Shown: positions 11,576-22,819, counted from the first letter of the stretch. The stretch: DNA of 64,000 bases from Pseudopyrenochaeta lycopersici (GCA_003313425.1 NHZP01000007.1:310001-374000), one strand, 5' to 3'. The notes: generated by a model from the sequence alone, not told the origin. Translations and numbers: made by a program.

Positions 11576-13021
11576 TTAGTCGTCGCTCAGGCCTTCCCAA
11601 GCGCCTTTCTTCTTCTCCTGAGGCCACAGTGAACTGAACCATGGTTTTCCGCTGTCGAGCGATATTCTATTAGCACGTTCTTCCACCTCAGCATCTAATG
11701 CAAACCTCCTCATCCGTTCGGCAATTCGTGGATCGAGCACCATGTCATCTAACCAAACTCTCTCCTTCTTGTCGTCAGCTTCCCGTTTTCGTGCTGTCTT
11801 ATGCCAGTCTGGCTCTTCGTGGGCTAGCAACCGCTGCTGCTCAAACTGTGCGCTGCTGTGACCTTCCTCGCCACCAGTTACAGGCGCTTCTCCAGCAGTC
11901 TCGAACGGCCGATATGCACCTAGCACAGCGGCAGCCGTCTCTCTACCAATTATATCTGCCGCTTGACGCCTATTCAGGAATCGATACATGCGAATGGGGA
12001 AGTTGAAGAAACCGAGAAGATGTGGGAAGGGTATAATTGCGGCGGGACCGAGTGCTTGAGGACAGTTTCGGGAGAGGGAGGCATTCTCATACTCGGCGGT
12101 GGTGATGAAGGGTGGCGGTTGTTTCTTCTTCTTGGGCTTTTTGTCCTCTTCTTTTGGTTTCTCGGGTTCTTCTGTTTTGGGGGTTTCGGGGGCAGCGATA
12201 GGTGATGCGTCGTCGATAATGACAGGGTCAACGGTAGCTTCAGCGGCAGGTTCCTGAGACTCAGCTGTAGCTCCCGAAGCGGGGGTGATCGTAGCAGCTG
12301 GTGTCTCGACAGCCTCTGCTGGTATCGCAGGAGCATCCAAGGGTCCTAACCAGCCCTCATGCATTCCTCGCACGTACTCTTTCCAAGTATGCCTTCCAAT
12401 AATAATATCGCCTCCCGGGCCATTCCACTCTTGTACCCCAGCTCTCTGCCTCGTCGCCTCCAGCAATTCTTCCAACCCTTCCTCTATTGGCTCACTGCTC
12501 GGCTCTCCCCTTTTCTTCCTCAGTTTGCGTATCCTCTCTGCCAGCCCAGCCCTAATATCTCCTTCTCTTCTCCCCTCAATCGCATCCCAATCCAAAGCAG
12601 CTGCAACAAGAATCGGCTTGACATATTCGTGGAAATGATCGCGCGCTGGCACTAGTCCATCTGCTGGCGGCGCAGATAGAAACACGGTAACCTTGCGCGA
12701 TAGCTGTTGCGTGTCCAACGGCTCCTTCGAGATGTGTTCGACGACCTTGGCCCATTTCTGTTGTATGCGCTTCTTCTGGCGCCGGTCATACATAACGGCG
12801 GCGGTCCAGGAACCAGTTATGGAGAGGAATATCATCCAGTTGCGTGATGGGAGCTTATAGCGGAAGTTTGGAAGCCCTGCAAGAAGTTAGATGTGAAGCC
12901 TTAGATAGCGAAAATAATACATACCCATCATCCTCCAGACAGGATTCGGAGGTTTCTCAGGCTTGCTACGCCCTGCGGGCGCGGAGCCAGCCGACGTAGT
13001 TTTCGCATCAGGTTCAGCCAT
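11576..13021 (-). CDS. TIM54: Tim54, subunit of the TIM22 inner-membrane translocase
   Basis: Two minus-strand exons (13021-12925, 12876-11576) give 465 residues. The join creates NPVWRMMGLPNFRYKLPSRN, the conserved N-terminal block of Tim54, followed by one membrane segment at about residues 47-62 (MIFLSITGSWTAAVMY) and YDRRQKKRIQQKW. Tim54 is anchored in the mitochondrial inner membrane and is part of the TIM22 complex, which inserts carrier proteins. Residues 220-275 are low complexity with a lysine-rich tract. The C-terminal SLDSGKPWFSSLWPQ is also typical. The start at 13021 (MAEPDAK) is preferred over an in-frame ATG at 13069, because sequence between them does not resemble the family. 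The intron has donor GTATGT and acceptor GCAG. Confidence 0.93.
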
Positions 13022-13300
13022 GGTAAACGCTGGGTGTGATGGATGTCGGAAGTTTGGTTGCGCAGCCAAAAATTTCGGGGAGGGCGGAATTGAATCGGAG
13101 CAGGGTCCATCAACTTGCTCCCAACAAACTCGTTAAAGCGAGTCATGGCAGAGCGAGGTGCCCCTCACTCCTCCACGATGAATTTTCGACGTCGTTAGCA
13201 TTCCATGCCTTGTCGTCATCAAACTTGCTCAGTTCATCGCGATACATTGTTTAGATTATATACTGGATATCTCCAGACCTTCTTATCAAAAGCACAATAC

Positions 13301-13453
13301 GGTGGTATGGTGTAAGTTAAATCTACACATCCTTTCGAGATCGTGACTAACATCACTCTAGCTAGTGGTATGACGTCGCGTTGTGGTTGGCGGAGCATAA
13401 TGCTCCTGATCTCAGTATCCGCGCCAGCCTGGGTTCGATTCCCAGTACCGCCA
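13301..13453 (+). tRNA. tRNA-His (anticodon GUG) with two introns
   Basis: Joining 13301-13311, 13362-13386 and 13419-13453 gives a 71-nt cloverleaf. The acceptor arm GGTGGTA pairs with TACCGCC (one G-U) and is followed by discriminator A. The D arm is GTC-TAGTGGTAT-GAC. The anticodon loop is TTGTGGC, as in eukaryotic tRNA-His, and the T arm CTGGG-TTCGATT-CCCAG is perfect. Invariant T8, A14, G18G19, A21, T33, TTC at 54-56 and A58 are all present; the anticodon stem has one T-C mismatch at 27-43. The 32-nt intron at 13387-13418 sits at the canonical site after position 37 and contains a GGAGCAT hairpin. A second insert of 50 nt interrupts the D arm after position 11 and is described separately. 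T-runs for Pol III termination follow. Whether the gene is expressed is unknown. Confidence 0.78.
13312..13361 (+). other. 50-nt spliceosomal-type insert inside the tRNA-His D arm
   Basis: The insert starts with the exact donor GTAAGT, carries the branch consensus TGACTAACA with its CTAAC at 13347-13351, and ends ACTCTAG. These are the signals and size of the protein-gene introns in this window. Its exact removal restores TGGTCTAGTGGTATGA, a standard A-box and D arm. Position 11/12 is not a site cut by the tRNA splicing endonuclease. Confidence 0.65.
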
Positions 13454-13459
13454 AGTTTC

Positions 13460-13476
13460 TTTTTTTGCTTTTTTTT
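13460..13476 (+). terminator. Pol III-type T-run terminator
   Basis: Seven Ts at 13460-13466 and eight Ts at 13469-13476 follow the tRNA 3' end by a few bases, as expected for RNA polymerase III termination. Confidence 0.7.
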
Positions 13477-13954
13477 GCTCCTTTATTTTGCTCTTTTTGT
13501 GCTCTTTTAGCTGTTCCACTCTCTGGTCTTGTGCCACGCCAGTGAGGGGGCGTGGGCTGTGCGTTCGCTTTTGATTATTTTGGGAACATCAAGTAATTAC
13601 AAGTATCTGTCTGAGCTGCGTGGGAAGGGCAGAGAAGAGCATTAAATCTGCTAATATTGCTGGTTTGGCCAGCGCATTTGGATTCCCTTTAACGTGCCAA
13701 TTCTGGCCTCGACAAAACACAGATAATTCCGTGGTATCTCTGATGTCGTTATAGTTCATTACAAAGACAAGCAAATATCCCTTTTTCCACTGTGGTCATG
13801 TCCATTTAAAGAGAAGATAGTCAATAGTTTGCTGGGTGATGTGAACTAATAGTACCCCAGAAACAATTATCGCAGCAGGTGCATTTTTAGCAATTTTGAC
13901 AAGACTACAGCCACTGAAACAGACATCCGGACTGTATACTTTCTAAGCTACGAC
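13477..13954. other. intergenic region, no gene seen
   Basis: AT-rich sequence between the tRNA terminator and the 3' end of the MFS gene. A 61-residue frame at 13589-13774 has no recognisable content. Confidence 0.5.
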
Positions 13955-15758
13955 TTAGACTGCCTCAACGCGAGTGCTACCCTTTTCATGTGTGCCTTGC
14001 TCTCCGTGTTGCACAGCCTTAATAGCATCATTTTCCAGATTCATGCTCAACCCGATCTCTCTCCTTGCCTCAGCAAGCAGAATAGCATCTTCCGCGCCAG
14101 TTCGGCTTGAAAATACGCGATCCATCTCTTCTAACGTGGCGCCCTTGGTTTCAGGAAGACAGAAGTGCACCCACACGATACCACCAGCAAGGAAGACAGC
14201 GAAGAAAATGTATGTTCCCCAAGCCCAGGCCTTGAACATTGGAGGAACGAAGAATGCAACGCAGAAATTGTTGAGCTAATTATTGTCAGCATCGGCGAAT
14301 GTACGGTACAAAGCCGCAAAGAACATACCCAATTGCTTGAAGCGCCAATTGAAGCGCCCTTGGATCGGATGGAGAGTGGGAATATTTCCGAGACTAAAGT
14401 CCACGAAACAGGGCCCCATGTAGCACCAAAAGCTCCAACATAGATCCAGATAAAGGTCACAACGACCCAACCGACGGCAGAGTGCGCCACCCAGTCGTGT
14501 CGGAACTTGGCGACGAGAATACCGGCGAGGACCATCGATATCCACATGACGACGGAGCCGACTTGAAGCATAGGTTTGCGACCAAACTTATCAATGACGG
14601 CCATGGCAGGCAAAGTGCTGACGAAAAAGACAACACCAGTCACTCCAGTAGCTAGAAGGGCTTGAGTTCCACCGGTAAGGCCAACAGACTCGAAGACGTT
14701 CGCAGCGTAGTAGATAATTGCATCAATACCGCTCCACTGCTGGAAGAACATAACCAACCAAGCCGTGGACACACGCTTGAAATTGTCCCGGGTCTTGAAA
14801 ATCTGGTAGTATTGCGCGAATTCCCGCACATAGACGCTCCCCTGCTCTTTCGCCGCCAAGTTGGGGAAGTTTTTCTCAAAGTTACGGCGCTCAAAGAGTG
14901 CCTCAGCCTTGATTTCCAGGAATTCGATTTGGACGAGCTCGTGGTCTACCGGTAGCTTGCGTAAGTAAGAGAGTGTCTTGAGGCCTTCTTCGTCACGACC
15001 CTTCTTGATTAGCCACCTGGGTGAAAACGGTAGCCACCAGATTCCGACGGCCAGGACAGCGGCTGGAACGCCCTGAACGATCGAGGGCAGCATCCAAGCC
15101 ATATTGCTCTGACCTGCTCCAATACCGCCGATGTAGTTGCTACCATATCCAATCCAGAAGGACAACATGATACCAAGGATAGTAGCAAATTGATAGAAAG
15201 AGACGATTAGACCACGGAGCTCAGGCGGTGCAATCTCAGCATTGTAGAGCGGCCCGACACCCGAGAATGTTCCCACACCGATTCCAGTAAAGAATCGACC
15301 AGCGTAAAGCATGGCTGGGTTATGATGCGTTGCACCGATGTACAGATATGATCCAAGAACAACCCAGCAACAGGCGCTGAACATTGTGTACTTGCGTGAA
15401 AAAACCTCGCCAAAGACGCCCGCCGACAAAGAGCCTAGAATACCACCCAGCTGGAGTATGGATGTCAACCAACCAGTTGCGCTAGCAGATTCGACGACGG
15501 AGGGAAAGTTGTCTTTGAATCGCGTCATAACCAAAGACTGACCAAGCACACCTTGTTGGTAGCCATATTCGAAACCACCGAAGCTATAATTGTCGTTAGC
15601 AGATGAGTGTGGAGATTGACAAAGTTGAATTCTTACGAAGCAAAGAAAGCTATAACGAGAAGCTTCGGGTTACTCAACAAGGTTCTCCATCGATTCTTGT
15701 AGGCAGCTTCGGTGCGGACCTGTGCCGAACTAACAGAAGCATTGCGGACCGCTTCCAT
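13955..15758 (-). CDS. MFS sugar transporter (sugar porter family)
   Basis: Three minus-strand exons (15758-15637, 15583-14329, 14275-13955) give 565 residues with about 12 hydrophobic segments. Sugar-porter marks in order: FGGFEYGYQQGVLGQSLVM in helix 1, FSRKYTMFSACC after helix 2, AGRFFTGIGVG in helix 4, FSPRWLIKKGR after helix 6, WSGIDAIIYYAANVF in helix 7, DKFGRKPML after helix 8, and PETKGATLEEMD at the end. The protein sits in the plasma membrane and moves a sugar or related polyol or acid with protons. The exact substrate cannot be read; the YGYQQGVLGQ helix 1 is seen in fungal hexose and related permeases. The introns have donors GTAAGA and GTATGT. A long upstream region with GC-rich inverted repeats suggests regulation. 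Confidence 0.93.
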
Positions 15759-17201
15759 GGTGCTGGTTCCCGGTGGAGATGGAGAGCGCGATGAAGCATG
15801 TAAGGATCAAGATCATAGGATCTTCGCCAATATATATGTACCTTCTCTACCCCATGCTCAGTTCCCCAAAGTCTCAAATTTTTCTCTTTACACATGGGTG
15901 TGCTGACTCGCATGTTCAAGTGGAGGTGGAGATCGGGGCTCCCCGACCTTGCCCCAGAAAAGCCACAAATCCTTCCATGCTACCAGAATCTGCTTGCAGC
16001 GTAAAGAAAACAACCTGGCGTCGAAAATTGTTCCCGTCAAATCGGGGTGAGGTAGCATCCTGGTGGATCGGCGTGCCGGCGTCAGACATTACCTGGTTAG
16101 GGACGTTACATGCCGACCTGCCACATCTAGGCGCACGCACGATCATGTGTGGTGGGTACTTTTACTAATTTTGTGGAGATGTCGTGATGAGTAAGGGTTG
16201 TACCCAGCGCTGATGATATACGGAAGCTTAGCCGCTGGTACGATGCCTATTTCCCCCTCATTGGGAATCACATCCTCTCAAAACAAGATGTTATGGTTCG
16301 ATCCTGAATCCATCGTAATGAGGGGTTTGTGTCGACGTAGCGAAAATGAGACGACGGGGCTGGCCTTCATTGCTCTTTCGACGCGTGGAGCCGATCCCGA
16401 TGGGCTAGCGTCCGTTCCAAGTAGTCTGGTGCATGTTAATGCTTAAAATTCTTTGAAAACTGTGCATAGGGTACTAAGTGGACCTAGGATAGACAAGGGA
16501 TGGAAACATACTGCCAATATAAGAGTTGCCGGGTACGGCCGCTTGTTTCCCCATCTGGGGTAGTTATTCGGAAGTCGAAGTTAAGAAGCGAGGAACAGTC
16601 ACGTGGGATCGTACCTTCCGACGCGACTGCCGACGGTCGCAAGTTTCGATGTGCTGATCACTTCGATCCGAACATCTAAAAGGCATCGCGGCCCCCTGTC
16701 TTGTCGATTCGATCTTCTACCTTTAATGTACTTGTGCGACTTGGCAGAAGTGGGGAAATATCGCACTCTGACACGCTTTCAACCGCCTCATTACACAACC
16801 CACAGTAACTAGCACTGACATGAAGCAAGAATATTCTACGTGATCTGTTGCTGATATATCACCATTCAAGGGGTAATTCAACGCTGTTGTAAATTCGGCG
16901 TCTCTATTCCTGTATTGACTGCGTAAAGGTTCGAACTTGTTCCATCAAACTTCAAATAGTCGAAAGGATGGGGGTCAATAAAACCTTCCGAATAATCGGC
17001 ATGTTTGGAGGCTTGAGATGCTTCACGAAGCAATAATGGGTGCGCTGTGGTCGAGATTATGTTGACCCTTGACTCCTACTATCCTTATGACTCACCTAAG
17101 ATGAAGCTGTCATAATATACCGCCCAAGCCATAACTTATTGAGCACCCAAAATCTTACACTCTTTTACGCTTCGCCTGCAGAGACCTCTTTGAATCCGAA
17201 T
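15759..17201. other. 1.4-kb upstream region of the sugar transporter
   Basis: No credible gene is seen; frames at 15773-16168 and 16198-16446 lack domains. It holds a perfect TCGGGG-CT-CCCCGA inverted repeat at 15933-15946, about 175 bp from the transporter start, and CCCCATCTGGGG at 16549-16560, which contains a CTGGGG CreA-type core. A GTGGGG core is at about 16750. Their use as carbon-control sites is a guess. Confidence 0.35.
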
Positions 17202-18401
17202 ATGAAAGCTCATAGTTTTCGGCACCTGGATGACGCTTGCGAACATGCGGAAAGGCAGCTCTTACAGTAAGTCGATATCCTCAAGGTTGGGCATATCAAC
17301 AATTGATTAAAGTGGCTCCTCAGGCTTCTTCTCGATCGAAAAACAGCTATTTGTCAACTTGATCGACAGCAGTCTTTCTCTATTGCGCTTGACGCGAACG
17401 ATGTCTGGGCACCGCGATTATACGCTGCCATGCTCAGCTACGGTTATGCCGCAAACATGTCAATCGTTGCTCGCGTCCTACAATTGCCCCGTGAACTTCG
17501 CGATACAGTCTACACGCATCTTTGGGACATGGAAACGAATCAAGACCCGCAACGAGAACTGTTGTATTGGTGGGAGCACTTTGAAGAACCGTGGGTGGTC
17601 AACGGCATACATCGGCTTCCTACAATGCTACAATCCGGTGTGACTGATCTCAGGCCACCGCATTTTGTAGATAAAGCTTTCGTTGGGAGGCAATTTGCTC
17701 TTGAGGTTCTTGTGAAACTGCAAGATATCGTCGGGAAAGATATACGACCCTGTGGAGATAAGAACCCGGTGGCGGAATTTTCACTGATTGATGTGTCACT
17801 GGAGTCTTTTATAACAAAAGACGTTTTCGGTGTGGGGAAGACCATGGAAGAGCTTGTGAGGAACCTGGACTTGCGTATAAATATTCAGTGCGATATTCTC
17901 GAGGAGTACAATGAGATGGATGCAGAAGATGATGAGAAAGCATGCACACAAACCCTCGCAAGGAGTAATCATCTTGCCGTACTTGAAAATGGTGTGGCAT
18001 CGCTCTCAAAAATCACGTATTCAGACCGCATTACTATTCATGACGCAGAATCAAAGCAACTCAAAACCCGACCAAGGACCATCTATTTCATCGTCCGACA
18101 GGAATCAGCGATTAGGATCCAAGACAGTCTTTTACCTATTTTGAAACTCGTCGCTCAAGCCTACAATTTTCTGAAAGAGAAGGGTTTCACGGTCAAAATA
18201 CAATACCGTAGCGAAGAAGTCGGGCTCAATGTACTCTTTGAAGATGATACCTGGGCCTGGACAGAGAAAGATTGGCGCGCCAACTTGAAAGACAAGAACT
18301 TGTATTATGAGGAGACTGAAGAATGGGATCGCGAAAAGCAGACGGAAGTATGGCAACTTCTCGCAAAGGTCCTGTTCAAAGTAGAACACTCCAAATCATA
18401 G
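17202..18401 (+). CDS. uncharacterised protein with F-box-like N-terminal motif
   Basis: Two exons (17202-17266 and 17324-18401) give 380 residues. I do not recognise the family. The start was moved to 17202, because the frame before the ATG at 17430 stays open as LLLDRKTAICQLDRQQSFSI back to a CAG acceptor, and a GTAAGT donor ends an upstream exon beginning MKAHSFRHLDD. Residues 85-110 read ARVLQLPRELRDTVYTHLWD, a pattern seen near the start of many short ascomycete proteins and loosely like an F-box. The remainder is acidic, mixed alpha/beta, with no signal peptide or membrane segment. Its stop lies 19 bp from the stop of the converging Zn2Cys6 gene. Confidence 0.7.
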
Positions 18402-18420
18402 TGCCGGGTCCCAAGCACGT

Positions 18421-19008
18421 TCACAAACAGTGATCACCTTCAACGCCTCCCAGCAAAATTTCTTGCAACGAACCTCTCCTCACCTCCTCAATCGGCTGCG
18501 TACCAGGACTAGATTTCCGGCTCTCTTGGCTGCCGGATGCCGACGTATATGCCAGTTGCACAAGTACATGTCCATGATGTACCTGTTCCACCAGGTCCCT
18601 TGGCTCAACTCCTGCTCTTATTCTTCCAAAAAGCTCTACTGCCTCCTTGTCTGGCAAAGTTCTCATCAGCTCGAAGATCTCTTCGAGATCAGCGTGTTTA
18701 CGCTTCACCTGCGTTGTCTCTGTTTCCAAGTACTGGCAATCGCTCCTCCTGGACTCGCATTCACTGCACCGTGGACGCCCGCCATCGCACTACATAGCGT
18801 TTTAGATGGAGTCCAAAACGCGTTATTCAGGGGGTACTGCTCTGGCTACCTTGGTTTTGCGACCTCGGCATGCTGCACAAGCAAGCGAAACGCGCGCTCT
18901 TTTTGAACCTGTCGGTTGGGCTTCTGTGCGTGGTGCTGCCGCTGCTGGAAGTAGAGGACGCAACAGGCGTGCCATGTCGCTTGAACCTTGTTGTAGTAGT
19001 GGATTCAT
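18421..19008 (-). CDS. small Zn2Cys6 DNA-binding protein
   Basis: Two minus-strand exons (19008-18850, 18789-18421) give 175 residues. The join through a GTAGCC/GTAG intron completes a Zn2Cys6 cluster, CAACRGRKTKC then DGGRPRCSECESRRSDC, with the full spacing C-x2-C-x6-C-x6-C-x2-C-x6-C at about residues 44-71. A short helical linker (KRKHADLEEIFELMRTLPDK) follows, and the protein ends with a polar tail. No fungal transcription factor middle domain is present, so this is a mini regulator or a shortened gene. It would bind CGG-type DNA sites in the nucleus. An in-frame ATG at 18975 is an alternative start. No target can be inferred from the neighbours. Confidence 0.82.
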
Positions 19009-19986
19009 AGAGGCGGCCGATAGGGTGGTAACAAAATTCAGCCTGTCGAAGTTCAAGCAATTGATCCGGCGACATAGGTAGAAGTCCAAAAGTGAACAAC
19101 TGCTCTCCAAATCAACTACCAATTGAGGAAGATCAAAATCTCAAAAAGACAGAGGAAACCCAAATGGCCTTCAAAGTCCGCAATACTCAGTATGCCCACC
19201 TTTTAATTCGGTCCGAATTTCCCCAATCTGACCATGTAGCGATTTTCGTGTAGGCTGCAAATTATTCAACCATGCCTGGAACACCTTTCCGCCAATCAAA
19301 TTGCGCGAGTGAGGGCTTTCGCCACCGGAGATCTGGACCGCCCACTCCCGCAGAGGCCCCAAAGGTAATCCATACCTGAATCGGTGGGTATGGGATTCTG
19401 TAGTTGCCTCAGCCGTAGGGTCATCGGTGCGCATTTTGAACTAGAGAATGACCTTTACGTATTGCCACACAGTAAAGTGGTCCGTGAATGTCGTATTGCG
19501 GTCATGAACATTCGATCCGTGTTACAAATGCGGACCAATAACTATCGAGGGACACAACGGGGCCAGAGTAGACTAACACTATGATAAGTCCATGAATCTA
19601 GAACATTACCCCGGTAAGTGCCGCTATGCTGTGGTCCAGGTGTATCCTGCAGGCCGTCAGCTGTAGCGCCACAAAACGGGCGTGGGAGAAGTTTGCTACC
19701 TGTAAGGTACCTGGCTCCATGCTTTTGCGTCACGAAACTACTACTTCTCAAGGCTTAGCCTGACTGGCATTTGCATGGACTTCAGCTATAGGAGCGGAAG
19801 ATGCAGCCGGACGGACAGAGGCGAGGAAATTTGCCAGGTTGGCGATGCGCTACCAGATCACTCTGCATATAATCATCCCACGATATGCGACCTGATATTG
19901 ACATCAGCTAAAACATGCATATGGTTACAGCATACTCATTGCGTCTTCTCAAACACTGCCCCTCACTTCCATCCATACTCCTCAAC
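19009..19986. other. intergenic region, no gene seen
   Basis: About 980 bp between the start of the mini Zn2Cys6 gene and the 3' end of DNA ligase. Frames at 19171-19434, 19384-19584, 19542-19751 and 19775-20182 show no domain; the last overlaps the ligase antisense. Confidence 0.5.
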
Positions 19987-22819
19987 TCAGTACTCAAAGT
20001 CATCATCAATACTCGGGCCCTTTGTCTTACTGACACTCTCCTGCCTGGAATACATCTCTGCGATCATGCGACTCGTACTCGCCTCCTCTGTCTTCTTATC
20101 GTCCCTCTCCTTAATAAACCTCGGAAACCTCAGACTTACACCCTTCCCTCCCCCGCTAACCTCATCCGCTGCAGCTTTGTAACGAGGTGAGAGAGTAAGA
20201 TCCGCCGTCTTGACTTCCCAAACATAACGTGGCTCAAACCATACATCAGGCTGGTCTTTGTTGCCGGTAGAGTGTGTATAGAACGGTTTCGGGCGGTCGA
20301 TAACAATCTCCTTTAGTTGGGTATGTAGTGTCTCAAGAATTGCCTCAGAAAAGCCAGTGCCGATATTGCAAACTGACTCATAATTTTGGGTCTTTGGGTT
20401 GTAACAGGCGAGGAGGAAGGCACCGTACCAGCTTGTACGCTTTCCTCTACCGTAGTAGGCGCCGAGAACAACAAGGTCAAGAGAGTCACCAACGCCGGCG
20501 AGGTAGTCCTTTTTGACTTTGAGCCAGTTCTGTGATCGCTTGGACGGTTCGTAGGAAGATTCTGGGCCGTCAAGCATCTTTACCATAAGACCTTCGCAGC
20601 CTTCCTTTACAGAGTCTTCGAGAAGGGTTTGAATCTGCTCTAATTCATTGGTATTGCCGTACTTTGCAAAGGCGAACTCGCCTTCGACTGGAACGAAGGC
20701 CTCATTGAGGTGGTCGCGGCGGTCACGGAAAGACTTATTCACAAGTGCCTATTTCTGTTAGTCATGGGGCTCAGACCGAGATCCTTTAGTAGCATACCTC
20801 GCCATTGAGATAGAGAATGTCGAAGGCAAAGACGCAAACTTTGACCTTGACGTCTTCAACTTTGACGTCCTTTCTCTTACGTGTCATAAGCTGTTGGAAT
20901 GGCAAGACCTTCTTTTCTACCATATCCCATGCGACGGTCTCGCAGTCTAACACGAAACTCTTCGTGCCTGGCTTGACCCACGTAGGTAGCTTAGCCAGGA
21001 TGTCTGGGTATTTCTTTGACAAGTCTTCCGAATTCCTGGAGAAGATATTTGAAACACCACGATCGCTCTTTCCGGCAGAGGGAGCTGTTGTTGCCAAGGA
21101 CTCGTTCGCATCATGCGCAACAAAGTGTATTTGAGCCCGCTCTCCATCATACTTGTATTCACATGTGAAATCTTTGCCTTCGAAGCGATCCAAGACTTCG
21201 GTGATTGACTTTGTAGGCTTAGCAAGCATAGGCTTCAGTGGCACGCCAGGCTGGAGTCGACAGTTCTCTCGGAGGTTGAGAATGCCATGCTCAAGCATTG
21301 CCGGAATAATCACCTCGTAACTGGGAAGTTCGCTGGGAAGGTTATTAGCAAATTTTCAGGACTTCGACATGGTGATCCATACCTATAGACAGATTTCAGC
21401 ATAGACTCGGCCTTAGCCAAGTCGGCCACTGACGGTGTCTTGCCGTCCTGTGACATCTCATGGAAGATCATCGCTTGAGCCACAGCGACAACAACTGTCC
21501 TCTCCGCTAAGCCTAGTCGAAGCTTACCCTCCAATGTTCTTACAATGAACTTGGCTTCACTTGGGCCGCCCTTATCCTTCTCGATATCAATTTGCTTTCC
21601 AGCGTTGTGTGCATCAGCTGCTGACAGCAGCTTCTTGATACCATCGACCTTTCGCCCTTGAGCCCCTTGCCCCTCAATGGTGGCAATGCCCATCAAACCC
21701 TTGCGAACGCCTTCTACAGTCAAAGCCTTTGGCTTGAACATAGTCGGCTGCTTTGATCGACTTTTGGCTGCGACTAAGCCAAGGTCACCAATCTCATTCT
21801 GATCGCTTTTGATGTGCTGTAAGCTACGACCAGTGCTCTCAGAGATAGCCTTCATGATCAGAGATTCGCCAATGCCAAGCTCAATCCCAGCGTAGTCGGC
21901 TGCCAGCTTGTTTACCATGAGCATCACAGTTGGTAGCAAGTCTGAAGGGGTTAACCGCAGGACTTGTCGCAAGAACAATGAAGAATGCGCAAGGATTTCC
22001 AATCTCTTTGTAGTCATCTCAATCTTGGAAAAAGTGGTACATAACGCTGCGTAGGGGACCGACTCGCCGGGCTTCCAGTCAGGGTATGGGTCTTTCGTTT
22101 TGGATGTCAATGTTGTCTGGACCTTTTTTCGAGCCTTTGCTTTGACCTCCTCAGGCTCCTCGTCTGAGCTTAGCGCATCTTCCTCTTCCTCTTTCGCTCC
22201 CAATTCAGCGTCTCCGTCTGCAGGTGATTTATCTGCTTTATTCCTCTTTCCCTCCTTTGTTGCAGCCACGTCCTCTTCATCATCTTCTGGCTCCACAGCT
22301 TTGGCCTTTGCGGCAGTTTTCTTTGACTTTGCTGGAACTTTGTCGGTCTTGTTGGGTAGTGCTTTCGTCTTCTTTGGTTTCTTAGTCTCCTCTGCTGGCT
22401 TCCGGCGTTGTCGCTTCGTTGGAGGCTCATCGTCTGACTCTTCCTCCTCCTCTTTGACAGATCTCTTCTTCCCACCCTCCGAAGAAGAGCTGTCGATATC
22501 CATCGCCTCGCCATTTACTTCCTCCTTGATATCTGTGTCTGCCTCAACCATGCCATTCTGCTCCTTTCCCACTTCAACGGGTAATGATTCGGGCTCGTCT
22601 TCCGACTCTGCATCTCTCTTCTCGGGTTTCGGCTTTGTGGAAAAGGACAACTTCGACTGTTGCTTTGCGGCAGCGCCGTTCGGTTTCCCGAAGAATTTAC
22701 TGTTAATTGACAATTAGCACTGCACCGGATAGCGACAGATGATGTCCATGAGTGTCGCCGCACCCTAGCGTAGTCTGGGAAGACTTGACATACCCAAGAG
22801 TAGCCTGCTTTGGCGGCAT
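19987..22819 (-). CDS. CDC9: DNA ligase I (Cdc9), ATP-dependent
   Basis: Four minus-strand exons (22819-22794, 22699-21383, 21332-20798, 20748-19987) give 879 residues. The first intron splits a PCNA-binding box: the spliced N-terminus reads MPPKQATLGKFFG, matching Q-x-x-L-x-x-F-F. Residues 20-220 are charged and repetitive with nuclear-type basic clusters. The DNA-binding domain follows. The nucleotidyl transferase core has the lysine motif EYKYDGERAQIHF (AMP-accepting Lys near residue 508), then LDCETVAWD and FAFDILYLNGE. The OB-fold end carries LDLVVLGAYYGRGKR and VWEVKTADLTLSPRYKAA. The enzyme seals Okazaki fragments and repair nicks, in the nucleus and possibly mitochondria. Every join restores family sequence. 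It shares a 460-bp divergent promoter with the Mix23-like gene. Confidence 0.97.

Noticed and set aside
13354..13453. A shorter tRNA beginning at GGCGGAG (13389)
   Set aside because: Only about 40 bases precede the T stem, too few for D and anticodon arms; GGCGGAG lies in the intron hairpin instead.
16285..16310. GGTTCGATCC resembling a Pol III B-box (possible tRNA)
   Set aside because: The flanking bases cannot form a T stem, and no acceptor or anticodon arm is found at the right spacing on either side.
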